NCBI GenBank assembly: GCA_958298945.1
Contig: OY282605.1
Coordinates: forward strand, 24,468,811-24,532,810
From: Atherix ibis
Taxonomy: Eukaryota > Arthropoda > Insecta > Diptera > Athericidae
Direction of reading: 5' to 3'
Length of the DNA: 64,000 nucleotides
The notes under the pieces are model-generated. The model ran no database searches. It was not told the origin of the DNA and worked only from the letters and a program-made list of their open reading frames with translations. This document shows positions 1 through 11,590 of the stretch, piece by piece. The stretch's first letter is position 1. The number at the start of each line of letters is the position of its first letter. A program made the translations under genes and the position numbers.

Positions 1-689
1 ATTGTTGGAAATTGAGTTTATTGGCAAATACCTGATCAAGTTTTGTTGCTGATATCTTTATCAAGATTTTGTAGATGCACGGCAATAATGAAAATGCTTT
101 AAAATTATTAGGCGAAATATGAGATAGCTTTTTCTTAGCAACGAAAAAAGGACTACTGTAATCTTCCTGCAGTTTGGAAAAATGTATATTTTAAGAACTT
201 AGTTCCTAATAATTTTATTGGGTACTCTTTAATCACTTTACATAAAATATTATATTTGCCGGGTGTGGTACCTGTGAAGGAGTTCAATGTTTGAAAGAAT
301 TTTGCAATTTAGGGATTATATAGAGGCTGCTTTGGTAGACGAGAGATTTTATATGAAGGATTGTTATTCTCTACGGCATATATAAATAATGTGATTGTTG
401 GTTGAAAAAGAGACCCCGGCCAATGCCAGTTCCACTAGAACATCTGTCAAATCGGATAAAAACGAGTTCTCAGATCCAATAGATAGACTTGAAAATAAAT
501 TTTTATTTGAGTAGCAAATTAAGTTGCAGTAGCAATTTTTTTTGCTGCTTGGTTTTTCATATTTTTATTTTTGACACATCACATGTAAAATTTTACGTAA
601 GTTAAAGTTAAAAGTGATCAGTTAGCATTGTCATTTATATCATAGAAAGACTTATGTCTCGACAACGCTTATAAATTATTTAATTTTAT
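1..689. other. unassigned AT-rich sequence
   Basis: No gene or repeat recognised. A 32-codon open stretch at 287-385 (starting MFERILQFRDYIEAAL) is vaguely transposase-like but too short to assign. Confidence 0.5.
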
Positions 690-1665
690 TATCAAAATTC
701 GTGCTCTGTGAAAAATGTATTTTGCGCACTTCGACCATTTTATGGTCATTATTATCGACCTACTGAGCAGGTAATTTAAGTTATAGTGACAAAATTTCGC
801 AGTAATTTGACGCTATTGGATATCAAACCACCAACCCATGTGCGTAGAGGGCATACAAAGGAAAATATTGCTGCCGTAGCATCCAGTGTTGGTGAAAAAA
901 GCAATTTGTTTATCTATGGCCGTTCACAGCAATTGGGATTGTGTTGCTCGACTATGTGCAACATTTTACCTAAGGACCTTAGTCTGAAAGCATATAAAAT
1001 ATAGATTGTGCCAGAATTGAAACCAAACGACCTGCTAAAGACTCGAATTTTCGGTGAGTGGGGCTTAGAAAAACTTGAGGAAAATGCTTTTTTTTTACTA
1101 AAAAATTGTGTTCAGCGACGAAGCTCATTTCTGCTTGAATGGGTATGTGAATAAGCAAAATTGTCGCATTTGATCTGATGAACAACCACAGGCAAAACAA
1201 GAATTGCCATTGCACTCAGAAAAACGCACTGTCTGTGCGGTTCATCGGTTCGTATTTCTTTAAAGATGGCGCTGACCGCAACGTTACCGTCAATAGCACT
1301 CGCGATCGCTCGATGATTTTGGACTTTTTGTTACCCAAAATGCAAGAACTGCATCTGGTCGACATGTGGTTTTAATAAAAAGGCGCTACATGTTACAAAG
1401 CACGTGAAACCATGGACTTATTGATAGATGAGTTCGGTAAAAAATTTATCTAACGCTTCGGACCGGTTAGTTGGCCCGTGTAGACTATTTTTTTATTGGG
1501 CTACGTGAAGTCACTCATCTATGCCGAAAAACCAGCATTACTTGCAGACTTGGAAGGCAACATTACACATGTTATTACCGAGATAACATCCGAGATACTT
1601 GAAGAAGTGGGTCAAAATTAAACCTCTCGTATGGAACATTTAAGACCTTTTCGTGAACAAAATTT
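690..1665 (+). pseudogene. IS630/Tc1-type (DD41D-like) transposase relic
   Basis: This is a decayed Tc1/mariner-superfamily transposase read across several frames. Recognisable pieces in order are the helix-turn-helix part (RRSQQLGL-like, near 920-950), the ELKPND linker, a first catalytic block FSDEAHF at about 1110-1130, PYFFKDGADRNVTV near 1250-1290, and a C-terminal GYVKSLIYAEKPALLADLEG near 1499-1560. The second catalytic block is destroyed: the expected FQQDGAT reads as F, two stops, then KGAT. The third block has also lost its aspartate. Stops and frameshifts throughout show it is dead. It is most similar to the minus-strand relic at 40.6-41.2 kb, with which it shares even the stretch around the bases encoding NHRQNKNCHCTQK. 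I infer both come from one family. No terminal repeats were found. Confidence 0.75.
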
Positions 1666-3734
1666 ATATAAAATAATCCTTAGAAAGTAATTGGCAATTA
1701 TTGATTTATCGATTAAAGTAAAATTGTTATAAATTTTTTGCAATTTTTCTGCAGTTTTTTGAAAATTTTAAAACCAAAGTCTTAGAAAATCACCGCTTAT
1801 ATTTTCAGGCACGAACCAAATACCTTCTTTTATTTCGTGAAAGCACCGGAAATGCGTAACAGGAAGTAGGGATATTCAATTTACAATATTTTTATTAATT
1901 CTTTCTCTTTCTTTTGGTGGGATGTATTGATCGGAATGACACAAAAATAAAAATTGCAAGAGTTTTTTTTTAAAAATTTAAAATTTTTTTTTAGAATATT
2001 TTTTTCTCTTTCTTTCCTTCTATTTTTGCGTTTTTTGTGTTTATGACCGACACCAGACAGAGAAAAAAAGAAGAGAGTTTGCTTATTGTAAAATTGAGCT
2101 GAGTTAGAATATTTGCATCTCATTTTTTGGAAGAATAAAAACCGGTTTGTCTATTTTTTCACAAGCGAAATTTTTTTCTTCTGTCTCTGTCTCTTAGTTG
2201 ACCGTAGTTTGTTTTCAGGATAGTTTTCGTTATTTTTTGAATTTGAAAATATGTGCATCTCTTTTTATGATATGGTAGTGAGCAAGATGGATTGAAAATA
2301 GTATTAGTTTGATAATTTTGTGTGTTTTATTATAAAATTGTTCTCTTTTTGGTCCTAGGTGTGGTTTTTTTTTTGATTTTGAGGAGAGGATAAATAATTT
2401 TATATCGGTTGTATTAAAATATGTGTTTTGTTGTTACATAGTTAATTATATGAATTCATTACTGAAAGTCAGTTGGGTAAAGTACTAAATATCAGAAATC
2501 GCCTCAATCAATATCCGTGCTCCAATATTTTAACGATTACCGAGGTTAGTAGATGTTACACTTCATTGGTGACTAATGTAAGACTCACTCAATTTTTAGT
2601 TTATTTATTCGCCATTAATTTAAGCCTCAAGTAATCTTTTAGTAATTTTTTATATCAGTTTAAATTTTAATTATTTATTATTGCTTATATATAATACTAA
2701 AAATAATAACGTTAAAGAATAGAAATAATCCAACTTAAGAAGAGATAAAATATTTGTTATAAGTAAAAGTAAAGAAGTTTTTAGATTTTCTTTAATTATG
2801 TCCTTATTAAACATTAATTCCATTGATTTTTAGATATTTTTCTAGTAGGCTACATTTAAAAATTCCGATTTTTAATCAATTCTATAATACTAGGATGAAA
2901 TCGCTCAATACGCAGACGATTATTTCGTACAAATCGTCTCAATTATCTTTTGATGTATGATCCTTCTTTTAAATTCAATACGGTAATGACAGTCATATCT
3001 AGTAGGATGATTTGCTTTTGATAATAAAGGGAAGTTTTCTGCTTATTTGAAAATTTGTATCTAGAAATTCGAATTCCGGAAAGCTATTTTATAATCATGG
3101 AGATTGTAAATAAAGGAAGAATTATATTTTAGAAGATTTGGCTAAATACTAAAAGAAGATTACAACCAATTAGTATCTATTGCTATTGAATACTCACATT
3201 ATATAGAAATTGATAATAGAAATAAAGTCTATTTTGAATAGATATAATTGTATATTTTCAGAAGTTTACTCTTAATTAATATTACCAACTTTAGTATTTG
3301 ATTAAAAAAATTTTAACGAATATTAATAGAAATTTCTATATTGGTTATATAATTTTTTATATTAATCATAAATCAAATAATTTATTTTTGTAATTGTATC
3401 TATTATCAATACAATTTAACCAATAATATTGATTTCATACTTGCGGCTAACTTAAAGAAATAGGAAATGGTTTTTTAGGAAAAAACCTAAACAAAATTTG
3501 AGATTCTGTCCATAGTATTAAATAAAAAAAAAACAAACGCAAAATATTTATATAGAGTGAAGATAAAAGGAAATTTAATACTCAGCCTTAGGGGAGAAGC
3601 TTTTCCATAAGTAATTTTTTGTATTATTGTGTAAATTTACATCACTTATTTTTTTAGAAGAAGAACATATTTAGATTTATTTTTAAGAAAATTCACCAAC
3701 AACACTTAATTTATATTTCCTTATTTTGTAGGAT
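1666..3734. other. unassigned AT-rich sequence
   Basis: About 2 kb of AT-rich sequence with many homopolymer runs. No coding signature or terminal repeats seen on either strand. An 80-codon minus-strand open stretch at 1881-2123 is lysine-rich low complexity and is not called. Confidence 0.5.
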
Positions 3735-3970
3735 ATCTTTTGGATATAATAAATACAGGAGAGGGCCTAATACACTGCCTTGAGGCACCCATGCTATTAT
3801 TTCTTTTCGATCAGAATACTCTTTGTCAAACCTGACTCTAAACTATGTTTTTAAAATATATGAAGTGAGGAAATCAAAAAATTATTTTGGACGATCTTTG
3901 TGCAGTTTGTTTATAAGCCCATCATGCCACCCCTTGACAAATGCTTGCGCAACATCCTGGAAAATTACTG
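3735..3970 (-). pseudogene. jockey-like retrotransposon RT fragment
   Basis: On the minus strand this reads as a piece of a non-LTR reverse transcriptase: DVAQAFVKGWHDGLINKLHK, then KYIL-type and FRVRFDKEYSD segments, then the hallmark VPQGSVLGPLLYLLY. These correspond to RT motifs B and C of jockey-clade elements. In-frame stops interrupt it, and neither the FADD/YADD active site nor a poly(A) tail is present. It is a dead, truncated fragment. The family call rests on the VPQGSVLGP and WHDGL motifs. Confidence 0.75.
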
Positions 3971-4065
3971 GGCACATGTTTATCTATTCTAAATCTTATT
4001 GAGGAAATACAATATGTCATTAAAGATCATTTTTTGTTTGTTTAAAAATTACCATTTAATAATAT

Positions 4066-4970
4066 TATAAAATTTAAATAGTGGTGAATCTCTCTTAAGA
4101 GGAGATGAGGCTCATTTCTGGATTGTGGTTACGCCAATATGTTAAATTTACGTATGAAAAATACTGCAGACCCCTAAAAAAAGTCATTGGATCTGCCCAA
4201 AAAATAATTTTCTGATGTGAATTTTGTTCTGAACATTTAAATAGTGATGATTCTGTCGTAGCTTTATTTTGAGCTTTAAGAGGATATTATGGTCTTTAGG
4301 GATAAGGCTCATTTCTCGATTGTGGTTACGTCAATAAGTAAAATTTACGTATGAAAGGTTTTCAAGACCCCCAAAAAAGTCATTGGATCTGTCAAAAAAC
4401 TAATTGTCTGATGTGAATTTTATTCTGAACAATTAAATAGTTGTGATTCTGTCGTAGCTTTATTTTGAGCTTTAAGAGGATATCATGGTCTTTAGGGATG
4501 AGGCTCATTTCTCGATTGTGGTTACGTCAATAAGTAAAATTTCTCGATTGTGGTTCTGAAGACCCCCAAGAAAAGTCATTTGATCTGTCAAACACTAATT
4601 GTCTGATGTGAATTTTGTTCTGAACATTTAAATAGTGATGATTCTGTCGTAGCTTTATTTTGAGCTTTAAGAGGATATTATGGTCTCATTTCTTGCTTGT
4701 GGTTACGTCAATAAGTAAAATTTACGAATGGAAGGTTTTCAAGACCCCCAAAAAAGTCATTGGATCTGTCGAAAAACTAATTGTCTGATGTGAATTTTAT
4801 TCTGAACATTTAAATAGTTGTGATTCAGTCTAAGCTTTATTTTGAGCTTTAAGAGGATATCATGGTCTTTAGGGATGAGGCTCATTTCTCGATTGTGGTT
4901 ACGTCAATAAGTAAAATTTACGTATGAAAGGTTCTGAATACCCCTAACCAAAAATTAATTATCTGAAATT
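4066..4970 (+). repeat. ~196-bp tandem repeat, about 4.5 units, transposase-derived
   Basis: The marker string GGCTCATTTCT recurs at 4109, 4306, 4502, 4683 (slightly degenerate) and 4879, giving spacings of 197, 196, 181 and 196 bp. Each unit carries the same succession of landmarks: GATGAGGCTCATTTCT, GTTACGTCAATAAGTAAAAT, AAGTCATTGGATCTG, TGATGTGAATTTT, GAACATTTAAATAGT, and GTCGTAGCTTTATTTTGAGC. The first landmark translates as DEAHF and the second resembles the GYVNKQN stretch, which in IS630/Tc1-type relics elsewhere in this window directly follows the first catalytic aspartate. I therefore infer the repeat unit arose from a transposase fragment. The transposase C-terminal relic follows immediately downstream. 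Confidence 0.85.
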
Positions 4971-5039
4971 GTCAATGGTCCTTATTTTTTTTTAAATAAA
5001 AAAGGAGCGTCAGTTAACGTCAATTTTAGGCGTTGGTTT

Positions 5040-5290
5040 CCTAGGACTTGAAATTTTGAGATTTGCTGATGTCAGTTGATCTTCAAGATCGTGCGAGTTA
5101 ACGCTGTTGGACTTTCTCTTGCAAACGGACGGTGAAGATCTTTTTTATGTTGACAATTGTTTTTTGAGTATCGAAAACGGGAATTTTAACATCCCCTTAA
5201 AAAATATCCGAATTATTGTCCAAAATATATAAAAAATTCATGAAAAATTACCTCAAAATCGAGTCTTGTAAAAAATTTGTGTACAGTTTT
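5040..5290 (+). pseudogene. DD41D-like transposase C-terminal relic
   Basis: Reads RFADVS, stop, SSRSCELTLLDFLL, then a tail ending NIRIIVQNI. The middle part is a decayed form of the WPPRSCDLTPLDFFLW block that holds the third catalytic aspartate in this window's IS630-type relics. The first D (CDL) is now E; the LLD aspartate survives. It lies downstream of the DEAHF-containing tandem repeat in the same orientation, so the two probably belong to one ancestral element whose middle was tandemly amplified. Confidence 0.6.
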
Positions 5291-5370
5291 TAAAATAATT
5301 TCATTTAATAATAGCAATATTTAAATAGTATTTATAAAAAAAATAAATATTTAATTAATGTTTGAATATA

Positions 5371-6583
5371 TCAGGGGTATAAGCTTAAATCCGCTGTTTG
5401 GTCGTAGATGGCGTGAGTGAGCGTATTAAGCTACCATGGGCACGCCATACTTTTTTTTATGAGTTTGACATTTGTCAACATTAATCAGTGCGCATTGTCA
5501 GCAATGTCGTATAACAACATACATTTTTCCTTTGGTAATCATGTCTAGTTTTGTGCCAGAAAAAGAGTATATGCGGGAAGCTCTGTTTTTCTGCTTTAAT
5601 TTGAATACTTATGGCGGACTATGGTGACAGTGCTTTATCAGAAACAACGTGCCGAGATAGGTTATATAGATTCAAAGACGGCAATTTTGACTTGTGGGAC
5701 AAGAAGCGTGAAAATCGGTCTAGGAAGGTTCAGGACCATCAATTCCAGGCTCTTTTGGACGAAGACGATACCCAATCGTAAAAAATACTCGCGGAGTAAT
5801 TGGGTGTTACTCAACCAGCCATTTCCATGCGCCTGCGTACCATGGGGAAGATTGAAAAAAAGGGAAAATGGGTGCCGCATGAATTGAACGATTAGAAGAT
5901 GGAGCGACGCCAAAACACATGCTAAATCTTGCTTGCCAGACAAAAAAGAAAGTCGCTCCTGCATCGGATTGTGACAGGCGATGAAAAGTGGATATATTTC
6001 GAGAATCCTAAATGCAAGAAATCGTGGGTAGATCCCGGCTAACCATCATCCCTTCGGACGTAAGATGATGCTATGCGTTTGGTTGGATCAGCAGGGTATC
6101 GTGTTCTATGAGATGTTGAAACCTGGTGAAACTGTCAATGCCCACCGCTACCACCAACAACTGATCAAATTGCACCGTGTTCTGCGTGAAAAAAAGTATG
6201 GACTATCAACAAAGACAAGCTGATTTTCCTCCACGACAACGCACCATCGTACACGTCAAAAATGGTCAAAAACAACTTGGAGACACTCAACAGAGAGGTG
6301 CTACCATACCCCGTTTATTCACCAGACCTGACCCCTTCCGACTACTACCTGTGTTTGTCGATGGGCCACGCGCTCGCTGAGCAGCACTTCGTTTCTTACG
6401 AAGACGTCCGAAAATGGCTTGATGAGTGGTTTGCCTTGAAAGAGAAGAAATTTTTTTGGCGTGGTATCCACGATATAGCTAGCGAGGGCAAGTACTTTAA
6501 TTAAATTTGTTTTTGCTTTCTAAGAAAAAAAAACATGTGCTTTGTTGACTAAAAAAATAGCAGATTTAATCTTATACACCAAG
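5371..6583 (+). mobile_element. mauritiana-like mariner element
   Basis: A 1213-bp element bounded by inverted repeats: left TCAGGGGTATAAGCTTAAAT, right (reverse complement) CTTGGTGTATAAGATTAAAT. It is flanked by TA dinucleotides at 5369-5370 and 6584-6585, the mariner target duplication. The transposase remnant inside is of the Mos1/mauritiana type. Size, TIRs and TSD all fit a mariner element that inserted as a unit and then decayed. Confidence 0.9.
5541..6504 (+). pseudogene. mariner transposase, mauritiana-type, frameshifted
   Basis: Starts MSSFVPEKEYMREALFFCFN, the N-terminus typical of Mos1-like mariner transposases, then loses most of the helix-turn-helix region by deletion. The catalytic domain is recognisable in mixed frames: TGDEKWIYFENPK near 5970-6010, then LHDNAPSYTSKMV, then YSPDLTPSDYYL, an in-frame tail from 6262 to the stop at 6504 ending GKYFN. 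All three catalytic aspartates (DEK, HDN, PSD) can still be read, but several frameshifts separate them. The product would be non-functional. The protein would normally be about 345 residues. Confidence 0.85.
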
Positions 6584-6585
6584 TA

Positions 6586-8439
6586 AATTATCTTTTATTT
6601 AATTATACTTCGCAAAGCATAAATTGGGTAAGTCAATATTAAATTGATTAGCGTACATTTAAACTAGGAAAAATTACAAAAAATTAAAAACTTTTTTTCA
6701 AATAAATTGTTTCTTTGGCAACTAATAAAAAATTGAATAAATTAATCAAATTTATTTATACAGGAACGTTTTTCTTTATTTAGCAATAAGGGTCAGAAAG
6801 TACAAGTAAAACTAATAAAAGTCAAATAAATACAGGACATTTATATGGATAGCCACTGTACGAGTGGGAACAACTATGAAGACCATTTGAAACATTATCA
6901 TTCCCTCCTGTGGCTATTTTCAATAGAGTAGTTGACATTTTCTAGAACATCATTTTAACGTGAGCCATGAGATGGCCATTGAACATGAACTCATACAGGA
7001 TCATGAATAGTTATATAATCTTCGATTGTTAAGAATTTCAGTTTCTTCAATGGTTTTGTTTAGGAACTACAAGTATATCTGGTCATCCACAATTACTGTG
7101 TCAGTGGTTGGAAAAGTATCCACTATTGAAAAAGGAATTATGTGACTGTCTAATGCAGTTCAACTATTAGCTGTACTTGTACACATGAAACTATTGAAAA
7201 GAAATTGCAAGATAAATGGTGCTCGTATATGGAAGAGTGTACCTATGTTCCCTGTTTCAACAACAATAGTAGAAGGATAACGTTTCAATAAATTCACAAC
7301 GCAGAAACAGTTCGAATGGGACTTTTAAGCGACTCTATCTTCTCGGAATGGCCATTAATGTGCATTCACGTTAAGTTTATACCCGTGAAAGCTTTACTTT
7401 CGTAACAAAAAATCCACTATTTTCTCATATATGTGCAAGTCTATTCTTCTTTCGGTTTTGTGAAATAATTTTCTTTATTACTTAGAATAGAAAAACTTTT
7501 ATTGGAAGTGGAGGATTTTTTTTTTTTTTTTACTATCCTCCGTATTTATTCTTCTAGTTTTTACAGATTTTACAATCGAAACAATTTTTTACTTAACATA
7601 CTGCAATTTGTTGTTTTTTTTTTTTGCTACTATAAAATCTCTGAAAATTAACGTAGTACAATTACTATCTGTAACAGAGACTATGTAAAATTTACTGCCA
7701 TATCCTAATTGTCATGTCTGTAATTAGTTTAATTCTATTGAAATTAATGTTTCCAAATTGGTTTTAAGTTACTGAATTTAACTAGAAAGTTAGCAAACCC
7801 ACTTTTGGAGTATCTTCTTTCTTGCGTTTATTTCTGGTAGCCAAAATAAATTTGCCACGAAACCGATGGAACATAATTTTATCCTCTATTTTATGTATAT
7901 TTGCCACGAAACCGATTGCTTCATACATACAAGCAAAAAGGGTTTATTTACTCTTAACCTACTCTTGAGAAGGATAAAGATAAGGATATGCTATATGAGT
8001 GCAATTATTTCGCTGGGGATACGATTGTATTGTATTCGGATTTTTTTGTCTGGTATACCAGTATATATCCCAGTATCGACTAGAGATGAATCCTTTTGGG
8101 AAATCATATAATAACATAGAAATTGGATCAATGCATTTTGGAAGCTACCCTTTTTTTTTGCTTTTGAGAATTCTTCTTTGTGTCGAATATATTGCGTTAA
8201 ATTGAATTGTTCGAACAAGAAAAAATGTAACCGAGACTGAGAAGGGGAATTCATACAATCTTGTTTTTATACCCAATTTTTTACTATATCCTTGTTCATA
8301 TTTATGTAAATTTTATCTATAGAAGGATTTCCGTGAAATATTCGAATTTTTAAGGTAAAAATATTCTAACAAATAATTTACCTTATCATTTCGTTGAATT
8401 GATTTATAAAAAAACTGACACAGTTGACAAAATTTATTT
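6586..8439. other. unassigned AT-rich sequence
   Basis: No supported gene. Notable only for long T runs at about 7516-7533 and 7613-7625. Short overlapping open stretches at 7866-8254 on both strands show no family signature and are not called. Confidence 0.45.
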
Positions 8440-8508
8440 ACCTCAATTCTAGTGGACGTCAACCATTGTAACAGAATTAAGGGGAGTCAAGGCAGTGGTA
8501 GATTGTCC

Positions 8509-8573
8509 ACTGAAAAATACCACTGAATATTCCTCTTTAAAAATACCACTGAATATTCCTCTTGAAAAATACA
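8509..8573. repeat. 26-bp short tandem repeat
   Basis: The string AAAATACCACTGAATATTCC occurs twice in tandem with a partial third copy ending AAAAATACAGG. Seen directly; no function inferred. Confidence 0.7.
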
Positions 8574-8739
8574 GGCAGTGGTGGTAGCCAGTGAAGCAAA
8601 TCGAACTTACTTGGTGGACTCAATTCTAATTGAAACTGGTGGTAAATCCATCCTCTATCACCTTTACGAAGCCCCAGTCATATTAATTCATAATAGATTT
8701 TGCTTCGCTAACTATCCCCTTTATAATTTGGCAATAGTC

Positions 8740-10570
8740 AGACCCTACGTGGGGTATCCTATCGTCCACTTTGCATGCTAGATTCGGACGGGAATAACTT
8801 CGAGCGGATAGTGGCCGACAGATTGGAGCAATACATCGATTCTCAACTTTCCGAATTCCAATTCGGATTCAGGAAGGGGAGATCGGCCATCGATGCGTTG
8901 GAACTCGTCACGAACATCGCAAAGGAAGCCATCTCAGGAAAGAGATGGAAAGGCGGTTCCAAAAAGTATTGCCTCATTGTCACCCTGGACATCAAAAATG
9001 CTTTTAACTCAGCCCGCTGGGATCGAGTCCTGGAGGCTCTTAAGAACATGGGGGTGCCCTACTACGTACGGAGGATGGTCAGATCAGTGATCGACTACTA
9101 CACTACGAAACGGAGGATGAACCAGCGGAGTATAGGGTCACGGGTACCTCAGGGCTCTGTCCTGGCGCCACTTTTGTGGAACGTCATGTACGACGGCCTA
9201 CTCCATCTGGAATTACCGACGAACACAACGCTCGTGGCCTTCGCGGACGACGTAGCGGTTGTCCTTGTAGCCAAACACCTGGAGGATCTGGAAGCCGCAT
9301 TCTCCACCACCATCCGGAGGATAAGACAGTGGATGACATCGGCAGACCTGTCATTGGCGGAACAGAAGGCCGAAGCACTCCTTGTGAGTAGCCGGAAGAA
9401 AATGGAGACCATTACCATAAGAGTAGGCGACCACGACATCCAGTCGCTATCCTACATAAGGTATCTAGGAGTGGTTTTGGATGCCAGACTCAACTACAAG
9501 AAGCACATCTCCAGCGCCAGCAAGAAGGCATCAGCAGTACAGGGCGCGCTTTTGCGGATAATGCCCAATATCGGAAGTCCCAGGCAAATTCGAAGACGAC
9601 TACTGGCAACTGTAGTTAACTCCGTCCTGCTATACGCCAGTGTGAGCTATACGCCAGTGTGGGAGCACCAGTGTGTGCGAAATCGCTAGAGCTAACAACA
9701 TACCGCAAGACAATGTCATCAGTCCAGCGGCTCTCAGCGATTAGAGTGGCGTCAGCATACCGAACGGTATCACACGATACGGTCAACGTTGTGGCATCAT
9801 GCCCACCCATCGACATCCTGGCAGGAGAGCGAGATCGTAGGAAGAAGGAAGCGCGGCGAAAGGTCCTCTGTGAAGAGGAGAGACCCGAGAGTCTTCGCCT
9901 CTGGAAAGAAAGATGGGACAGCTCGACGAAGTGTCGGTGGACCCATCGACTGATCCCAGATGTCACCAAATGGGTCACTCGCCTGCACGGGGAAGTCGGG
10001 TATTACATCACCCAACTCTTGACTGGACATGGATGCTTTCGGGCATATTTGCACAAATTCAAGAGAAAAGACTCCCCAATCTGTCATCGTTGCTACGATG
10101 TGCTAGAAGATGCAGAACACGTGTTCTTCCAATGCCCCTTTTACGAGGCGACACGGGCAGAACTGGAGAAAAATCTGGATCATTCCATCAGTCCAGAAAA
10201 CATAGTGGACTGCATGCTGAAGAACCAATCGGCTTGGAACAGAGTTGCGGAATCTTTAATGAAGGATCTTCGGACCACGTACGAAGAATAGGCCGCGAGG
10301 CGTCATAACATCGGGACAGCAGTAAAATATAATAAATAGTAAAATATTATAAGAACGCCCGGCGAAGTAGTATTTACAAAGAGTGCCGCCGGGGAACCAT
10401 CGTTCCGGGAGCAACGGTAGAGGTACAGGTTAGGTTTTAGCTAGGTAACAATCCCGCATAACTCGTCTGACAGATAGAAGGCCTCCCAGTCTAGTACCTT
10501 TTGAAGGTTTCCCCCTGTACCTCAATAATCTAAATAAAAAAAATAAATAAAAAAAGACCCTACGTGGGGT
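8740..10570 (+). mobile_element. 5'-truncated R1-like non-LTR retrotransposon with 16-bp TSD
   Basis: The element occupies 8756-10554 and is flanked by a perfect 16-bp direct repeat AGACCCTACGTGGGGT at 8740-8755 and 10555-10570. It starts inside the reverse transcriptase (5' truncation, usual for target-primed reverse transcription). It ends after a 3' UTR of about 260 bp in an A-rich tail (TAAATAAAAAAAATAAATAA). The element is visibly more GC-rich than its surroundings. It sits inside an older RNase H-bearing retrotransposon whose remains are seen from 10571 onward. Confidence 0.93.
8757..10291 (+). pseudogene. R1-like ORF2: reverse transcriptase and zinc knuckle
   Basis: From the truncation point it reads in frame SYRPLCMLDSDGNNFERI, then FGFRKGRSAIDALE, LDIKNAFNSARWDRVLEALK, RVPQGSVLAPLLWNVMYD, the active site FADDVAVV at about 9239-9262, and YLGVVLDARLNYKKHI. 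These are RT motifs 1-7 of an R1-type element. The frame breaks near 9640-9670, where 17 bp (TATACGCCAGTGTGAGC) are duplicated. It continues in another frame to the stop at 10289-10291, covering the C-terminal domain with HGEVGYYITQLLTGHGCFRA and a CX2CX8HX4C knuckle (CHRCYDVLEDAEHVFFQC, near 10083-10136). Apart from the truncation and this one duplication it is well preserved. The endonuclease is missing. A second, shorter copy lies at 38.5-39.4 kb. Confidence 0.9.
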
Positions 10571-11590
10571 CATATTTGGCAATAGTCATCATCTACGCGG
10601 CTCTTATTAATGGCCTAAGACCAATCAAAAACGCATAATTGGGCATTACCAGTGCCTTACGAACTTGCCCCACGACAGCTCTTGAGGCTCTTTCTCACCT
10701 GATACCGTTGAATTTTTATATTAAAAAGGAAGCGGCTAAGAGGGCTCTCAGGTAAGGATATTTCAAAACCTTTAAAACAGGCGGCTTGTTTAGACAACTT
10801 AAGATTGTATGGACCTAATAGACTTCCAGGAAGTCAATTATCTCTCGGAGGCAATGCCGTGGAAACTTAACTTAAACCAGTCCTTCAAAGAAATTTTCAC
10901 GGAGCGCCTAACTTGAAAAAAGGAGGGGTGTCTTTACTTTAAAAAGGGCGCTCGTCTTTTATACTGATGGTTCTCAAACTAATGGGGGAATTGGGGGGGA
11001 TCTTGTCGGACCTAAGCCACCTCTATCTGAAGCGCTTGATAATTCCCCTTCCATTTTCAGGCAGAAATATATGCTATAGAGCTTTGTGCTAGAGAGGGTA
11101 TCAGAAGGAACCTACTTAACGCAAAGGTCTGCATCCTCTGAGAAAGCCAAGCTGCATTGGAATATCCACACGGTCCTAAATCAACTGGCCAGATACAACA
11201 AAGTAATTTTGTTTTGAGTGGCACGTCATGAGGGTCTTTAAAGTAACGAACGAGCAGACAAACTTGCCAAAAGGATCCTTTCATTGAACCTGAACCCTTC
11301 TGTGATTATCCAAAAGGGCAACTAGAGTCCATTATAGTGTCCTAGGAACGTTCACACTGGGATAATTCCGCGGGATTGACTCACTCTAAAAAATGCATCA
11401 CATTTTCTAAAAAAAAGGACTGCAGAGGTCCTCTTAATAAGATGGGCAAATCTGACACAACTATCTGTCGTTTTTGGTCCAAAGGGAGCCAGAAACTTCG
11501 CCATCTTGGTTTGGGATTCCCTGATCCCTAGAAAAGTTCCGGGCTACCAACCAATATGATATTGAGGTTCGCTAAAAGCTTCAATATTAC
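10571..11590 (+). pseudogene. I-like non-LTR retrotransposon, RNase H region (relic)
   Basis: This reads LGITSALRTCPTTALEALSH and LNFYIKKEAAKRALR, the connection typical of I/LOA-type retrotransposons. It is followed by an RNase H domain with VFYTDGSQTNGGIGG near 10955-11000, a decayed EIYAIELCAREGI region near 11066-11100, a SEKAKLHW (from SDSQAALKA) region near 11140-11160, and the HEG...NERADKLAK block near 11228-11272. The C-terminal cysteine region (TTICRFW) near 11458-11475 is eroded. Stops and frameshifts are frequent. The R1-like element interrupts its left side. The same RNase H sequence recurs at 63.6-64.0 kb, better preserved, which helps confirm the identification. Confidence 0.8.

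Noticed and set aside
5662..5964. 100-codon minus-strand open stretch
   Set aside because: Antisense shadow of the mauritiana-like mariner transposase.
7866..8254. Overlapping 68-87-codon open stretches on both strands
   Set aside because: No family motifs; the opposite-strand overlap and AT-rich composition fit chance.
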